Source: a virus
Length of the DNA: 26,129 bases
IMG/VR virus record: IMGVR_UViG_3300044619_000861
Location: 1 to 26,129 of that record
Direction: 5' to 3' (one strand)
Under the pieces are notes generated by a model. That model saw nothing but the letters and a program-made list of their open reading frames with translations. It did no database searches and was not told where the DNA came from. Below, piece by piece: positions 23,027-26,129 of this stretch. Both the position numbers and the translations under genes were made by a program. How positions within the stretch are numbered: the first letter of the stretch is position 1; each line of letters opens with the position of its first letter.

Positions 23027-23029
23027 GGC

Positions 23030-23812
23030 TCAAAACGGGATAGAATCGTCTCGGCCACCCTCGGAGTGGTTCTCGGCTTGCGCCTTCACCTCGCCGCGCA
23101 TGATGCTCTCGCGGAAGTTCTTGGCCTCAAGCAGAAGCTCACGGGTATCGACCATACCCAGCTTCTCGATGGACCAGTTGTAGAAGTCGCCCTTGTCGTT
23201 GGTCTCTTCCGTGGTCGTCAAGAGCCACATCGTAGCGAACACTGGCGGGGTAATGATGGCACCCGTCGTCGGGTGCTTGACCTTCTGCATGGCGATCTGC
23301 GTCTTCCAGCGACGCGAGACCTTGAGCTGCGTAGACTTCATGTCAACCACAACGGGCTGGGTCATGCCGTCTTCGTCAACGATCAGGCAGAAGTGCTGGT
23401 CAGACTTCACCAGCTCGTTGCCTGTCGGCAGGATTTCCTTGCTGCCGTTGCGGCTGGTGCGCTGCAGGATCGGATCGTTGGCGTTGATCTCTCCCCGGAA
23501 CCCGCCGCCGCTCTCGCGAGGGACAAACTCCAGATACTTCGTGGTCTGGTAGCAGGGGATGATGACCAGCCCCTTCTCGCCTGCCCACATCTGCCCGGTG
23601 AGCGTGTTGTACGCATCGCCCGTGGAGAGGCCCTCGATGTACTCGGGCTTCTTCTTGTTCAGTTGCGGCGACAGGGACTGCGCCACACGCACGAACGGGA
23701 TTTGCATCTCGGACGAGTCGAAGGCTGCGCCCTCTCCCGCCATGCCGAAGATGTCGTCCATCACGTCGGTGGACAGGGCGGTCTGGTTGGCTTTTGCCAC
23801 AGCAGTGGTCAT
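23030..23812 (-). CDS. SSB-like protein with acidic C-terminal tail
   Basis: This encodes 260 residues from ATG 23812, preceded by GGAGGA inside the end of the upstream gene. The N-terminus carries STDVMDDIFGMAGEG; then IPFVRVAQSLSPQLNKKKPE, WAGEKGLVIIPCYQTTKYLE, FVPRESGGGFRGEI and KVSRRWKTQIAMQKVKHPTT give a mixed beta core with basic patches. The last residues EGGRDDSIPF copy the acidic tip by which bacterial SSBs recruit partner proteins. I recall this family from phage replication regions as single-stranded DNA binding or unnamed. An OB-type fold is plausible but not proven by eye. It lies between a coiled-coil protein and the primase, with a stable hairpin behind it that could raise its mRNA level. 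Confidence 0.72.
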   Translation of the reverse strand: MTTAVAKANQTALSTDVMDDIFGMAGEGAAFDSSEMQIPFVRVAQSLSPQLNKKKPEYIEGLSTGDAYNTLTGQMWAGEKGLVIIPCYQTTKYLEFVPRESGGGFRGEINANDPILQRTSRNGSKEILPTGNELVKSDQHFCLIVDEDGMTQPVVVDMKSTQLKVSRRWKTQIAMQKVKHPTTGAIITPPVFATMWLLTTTEETNDKGDFYNWSIEKLGMVDTRELLLEAKNFRESIMRGEVKAQAENHSEGGRDDSIPF

Positions 23813-23814
23813 GA

Positions 23815-24372
23815 TTACTTCCTCCGGATATCAGCAGCGTTGACGACGTATGCACCGAACAGGTCGAGATCGATGGGCTTGCCACCCTCGACACGCTCTT
23901 TGACAAAAGCCTTCAGCGTCTGGGAATGAATGTGGGTCTTGATTTCGGGGTCGAAGCCCTGCTCACGCAGGATGCCGACAGCGTTCTTGGCAGCGTTGTC
24001 TTCGCCACGTCCGAAGGACACCGTCACATCGTTCTTGATGATGTCGTCCAGACCATTGTCGCGAAGCCAGCCGAAGGCCTTCTCGCGGTTGTCCTCAGAG
24101 ATCGAGGCCGACACGATGAGCTTGCGTGTCACAGCCACGCCGTCAACGTCGAGGCGGTCAACGCCCATCTCGTCCATCACGCCGGGGATCAGTTCGGTGG
24201 TGAGCTTCTGACGCTCCTGCTTCAAAGACTTGAGATCGGCTTCCACCTTCTCGATGTCCTTGTCCACCTGCCGCAACGTGCGGACGAGGTCGCTCAGGTT
24301 CCTGGTCTCTTGGGTGCCCACGTTTGACAGCGCGTCGGCTTCGCTGAAGATGTCGTCGAAGATGTCAGTCAC
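23815..24372 (-). CDS. Coiled-coil phage protein, first gene of the replication operon
   Basis: This encodes 185 residues from GTG 24372, with AGAGGA about 7 bases upstream; longer in-frame extensions would run through the divergent control region and the SNF2 gene and are rejected. The N-terminus is acidic (TDIFDDIFSEADALSN). Residues about 25-62 form a coiled coil (LVRTLRQVDKDIEKVEADLK, SLKQERQKLTTELIPGVM). The C-terminal part is alpha/beta with AFGWLRDNGLDDIIKNDVTV, SFGRGEDNAA and HIHSQTLKAFVKERVEGGKP. I recall such proteins, unnamed, in the replication regions of many phages. Two bases separate it from the SSB-like gene, and both share a DDIF motif near the N-terminus. It may be an SSB or replisome partner, by inference. 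Confidence 0.72.
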   Translation of the reverse strand: MTDIFDDIFSEADALSNVGTQETRNLSDLVRTLRQVDKDIEKVEADLKSLKQERQKLTTELIPGVMDEMGVDRLDVDGVAVTRKLIVSASISEDNREKAFGWLRDNGLDDIIKNDVTVSFGRGEDNAAKNAVGILREQGFDPEIKTHIHSQTLKAFVKERVEGGKPIDLDLFGAYVVNAADIRRK

Positions 24373-24447
24373 AAGTATATCCTCTTCAGGTTTGTGGTTG
24401 ATCAACAAGTCGTCTTGTTGTAGATGCAGTATATCGGAGGATATGCC
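24373..24447. promoter_or_regulatory. Divergent control region with overlapping dyads
   Basis: These 75 bases separate the minus-strand replication operon from the plus-strand SNF2 gene, so both promoters must lie here or inside the first codons. It contains the perfect palindrome GTTGATCAAC (24397-24406), overlapping a second dyad, CAACAAG (24403-24409) and CTTGTTG (24414-24420) around TCGT. Both edges hold ribosome sites (AGAGGA on the minus strand, GGAGGA on the plus strand). Overlapping dyads in a short divergent gap look like an operator. I found no convincing sigma70 -10/-35 pair at normal spacing. Confidence 0.55.
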
Positions 24448-25902
24448 ATGACTGTCAAGCTGAATTTTAAGACGACGCCATACGCCCATCAGGTGACGGC
24501 GCTCGAACGCTCTCTCGACCGGGAGTCCTATGGATTCTTCATGGAGATGGGCACTGGTAAGTCGAAGGTTCTGATCGACACCATCAGCAACCTGTACCTC
24601 GAGGGCAAGATAGACTTCGCCCTGATCATTGCACCCAAAGGCGTGTACCGCAACTGGGTGTCGAAAGAAATCCCAGAGCACATGCCCGACGAGTTGGAGA
24701 AGCGGGTGATTCGCTGGGTGTCCACTGCGAACAAGGAACAAGAGGCCGAGATCAAGTCGGTCGGCAAGTTCTTTGGGGGCCTGACCGTCTTCGTCATGAA
24801 CGTCGAAGCCTTCTCCGCCCTCAAGGGCAAGCAGGCGGGCGAGTGGCTGGGCAAGAAGTTCGGGGCCCGAGGTCTGATCGGCATCGACGAATCAACCACC
24901 ATCAAGAACCACAAAGCCAAGAGGACCAAGGCCCTCGTCAAGATCGCCTCGATGTTCAGGTATCGCAGGCTGCTGACAGGATCGCCTGTGACCAAGTCGC
25001 CCATGGACATCTACGCTCAATGCGAGTTCCTCGGACCTCGGCTCTTGGGCTGCGACAGCTACTACGCTTTCCAAGGGCGGTACGCCGTGACGCAGAAGCG
25101 GAAGATGGGAGCGCACAGCTTCGAACAGATCGTCGGCTACCGCAATCTGGAGGAGCTCGGACATCGGATCGACAGCTTTGCCTACCGGGTCCTGAAGAAA
25201 GAGTGTCTCGACCTGCCGGAGAAAACCTACAGCGCCCGCTACGTGGCGATGACGCCCGAGCAGCAGAAGATGTACGACGAGATCAGGAAGGAGGCGTTCA
25301 CCCTGATCGACGGGACAGAGCTGGTGTCTACCCCTGTCGTGATCACGCAGCTTCTCCGCCTGCAACAAGTGCTGTCCGGCCATCTCAAGACGGACGAGGG
25401 TGAGCTCGTCACCTTCAAGTCCAACCGCATGGAGGCGCTGCTCGAGATACTCGAGGAGCACGATGGCAAGGCCATCATCTGGTCCCGCTTCAGGCACGAC
25501 ATCATCTCGATCACCGAGGCGCTTCGCAAAGAGTACGGCCCGCAGGTGGCGGCCGCCTACTTCGGGGACACCTCGGACGAGGAGCGCAACGACATCGTGC
25601 GAAACTTCCAGAACCCCGGACATCCGCTGCGCTTCTTCATAGGCAACCCAGCCACGGCAGGCTATGGTCTGACGCTGACGGAGGCAAACCTCGTGGTCTA
25701 CTATGCCAACTCCTTTGACCTCGAACATCGGCTGCAAAGCGAGGATCGGGCGCACAGGATCGGGCAGAAGAACCCTGTCACCTACATCGACCTGATCACC
25801 GAGAAGACGGTGGACGAGAAGATTGTGGCAGCATTGAGGAATAAGATCGACATCGGGGCGAAGGTCCTCAGAGAGGAGGCGCGCAAATGGCTGCAACTCT
25901 AG
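24448..25902 (+). CDS. SNF2-family DNA helicase / translocase
   Basis: This encodes 484 residues. ATG 24448 was chosen because GGAGGA lies 6 bases upstream; an earlier ATG at 24424 has no site. The motifs in order are YAHQVTALE (Q-like, about 12-20), I GFFMEMGTGKSK (Lys38), Ia IIAPKGVYRNW, II GIDESTTIKN (DEST at 147-150), III RLLTGSPVTKSPMDIY, IV KAIIWSRFRHDI, V NPATAGYGLTLTEANLVVYY and VI QSEDRAHRIGQKN (430-442). This is a minimal two-lobe SF2/SNF2 ATPase without extra DNA-binding or nuclease domains. In phages such proteins sit near replication genes and probably move along double-stranded DNA, remodelling protein-DNA complexes or driving recombination. It is transcribed away from the other replication genes and is coupled by overlap to the next gene. 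Confidence 0.92.
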   Translation: MTVKLNFKTTPYAHQVTALERSLDRESYGFFMEMGTGKSKVLIDTISNLYLEGKIDFALIIAPKGVYRNWVSKEIPEHMPDELEKRVIRWVSTANKEQEAEIKSVGKFFGGLTVFVMNVEAFSALKGKQAGEWLGKKFGARGLIGIDESTTIKNHKAKRTKALVKIASMFRYRRLLTGSPVTKSPMDIYAQCEFLGPRLLGCDSYYAFQGRYAVTQKRKMGAHSFEQIVGYRNLEELGHRIDSFAYRVLKKECLDLPEKTYSARYVAMTPEQQKMYDEIRKEAFTLIDGTELVSTPVVITQLLRLQQVLSGHLKTDEGELVTFKSNRMEALLEILEEHDGKAIIWSRFRHDIISITEALRKEYGPQVAAAYFGDTSDEERNDIVRNFQNPGHPLRFFIGNPATAGYGLTLTEANLVVYYANSFDLEHRLQSEDRAHRIGQKNPVTYIDLITEKTVDEKIVAALRNKIDIGAKVLREEARKWLQL

Positions 25903-26129
25903 CCGAGCTGGACAACATCACAGGCGACGACCTCATGGCCCACTGGCAGTTCATGAAGGCGGTGCTGGAGTACAAGTTTGGGGATCGGACGAGGGACGAG
26001 GCCCTCGAACACATGAGCTATTACAGCGGGCTCGAAGTGTTCTTCTGTGAGATCATGCTCAAAGAGCTGTGTCGGGAGCGCCTCGGCGCTCGCGGCATTT
26101 CTTTTCCGAAACTACCGCCATTTCCTACG
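25887..26129 (+). CDS. Start of an unidentified gene (3' end outside window)
   Basis: ATG 25887 has a very good GAGGAGG site 8 bases upstream and lies within the SNF2 gene, overlapping its end by 16 bases in another frame. The frame stays open for 81 codons to the end of the window. The visible protein begins MAATLAELDNITGDDLMAHW and goes on with EYKFGDRTRDEALEHMSYYS, GLEVFFCEIMLKELCRERLG and ARGISFPKLPPFPT. It is helical and charged, with two cysteines and no membrane segment. No family was recognised. Coupled translation with the SNF2 helicase suggests a related job. Confidence 0.7.
   Translation, partial: MAATLAELDNITGDDLMAHWQFMKAVLEYKFGDRTRDEALEHMSYYSGLEVFFCEIMLKELCRERLGARGISFPKLPPFPT

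Noticed and set aside
24424-24447. Earlier ATG (24424) for the SNF2 helicase
   Set aside because: No ribosome site precedes it, while GGAGGA lies correctly before ATG 24448.
24373-24741. Longer N-terminal extension of the coiled-coil gene
   Set aside because: It would cross the divergent control region and the start of the SNF2 gene. GTG 24372 has a good ribosome site and the sequence before it looks like antisense of the SNF2 gene.
26077-26092. Hairpin GAGCGC-CTCG-GCGCTC followed by a T-containing stretch, terminator-like
   Set aside because: It lies within an open frame with a strong start that continues to the window end, and the stem is only 6 base pairs; likely chance in GC-rich coding DNA.
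1-26129. tRNA, rRNA, integrase, attachment site or insertion sequence
   Set aside because: No cloverleaf with a T-loop, no recombinase or transposase motifs and no flanking direct repeats were seen; nearly all bases are explained by phage coding genes.

Overview
The window is almost certainly part of a double-stranded DNA tailed bacteriophage genome, or a prophage of one. Genes are packed nearly end to end, with many stop/start overlaps of 1 to 26 bases and one of 101. There are blocks of virion, lysis and DNA-replication genes, and no housekeeping genes. Base composition is GC-rich. Several families seen here (the GPGTGTSDSIP/LSDGEFVMT protein, the very large Ala/Gly-rich internal-type protein, the four-cysteine small membrane protein, a Leu762 family A polymerase) are ones I associate from memory with marine phages of Alphaproteobacteria. 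The large internal-type protein, with no recognisable tape measure or sheath gene, leans towards a short-tailed (podovirus-like) phage. Host and morphology are inferences; the sequence does not prove them.

Plus strand, 1-5150: tail fibre / receptor-binding region. It holds the 3' end of a tail-fibre-type protein, a small companion protein and a 1533-residue repetitive beta-rich adhesin. 5179-7573: a cassette of small membrane proteins ending in a GH19 endolysin with a peptidoglycan-binding domain (lysis module). 7603-17324: virion structural proteins, ending in a 1462-residue probable internal/ejection protein.

Minus strand, 24372 down to 17318: one probable replication operon. In transcription order it encodes a coiled-coil protein, an SSB-like protein with an acidic SIPF tail, an archaeo-eukaryotic-type primase, an AlpA-like helix-turn-helix protein, a UvrD/Rep-like helicase, a DUF6378-like protein, a family A DNA polymerase and a 70-residue protein of unknown function. 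It converges on the structural block with a 7-base coding overlap. Diverging from it across a 75-base control region, a SNF2-family helicase (24448-25902) and a partial gene running off the window are on the plus strand.

The replication genes form a coherent set: primase, polymerase with proofreading, two helicases and an SSB-like protein. Perfect hairpins stand at four module borders (5096-5125, 9769-9788, 17333-17357, 23005-23026) and look like the punctuation of the transcription units. No tRNA, rRNA, CRISPR array, insertion sequence, integrase or reverse transcriptase was seen. No stretch over 300 bases lacks a gene; the longest gap is 5410-5549, and it may hold a short ORF.
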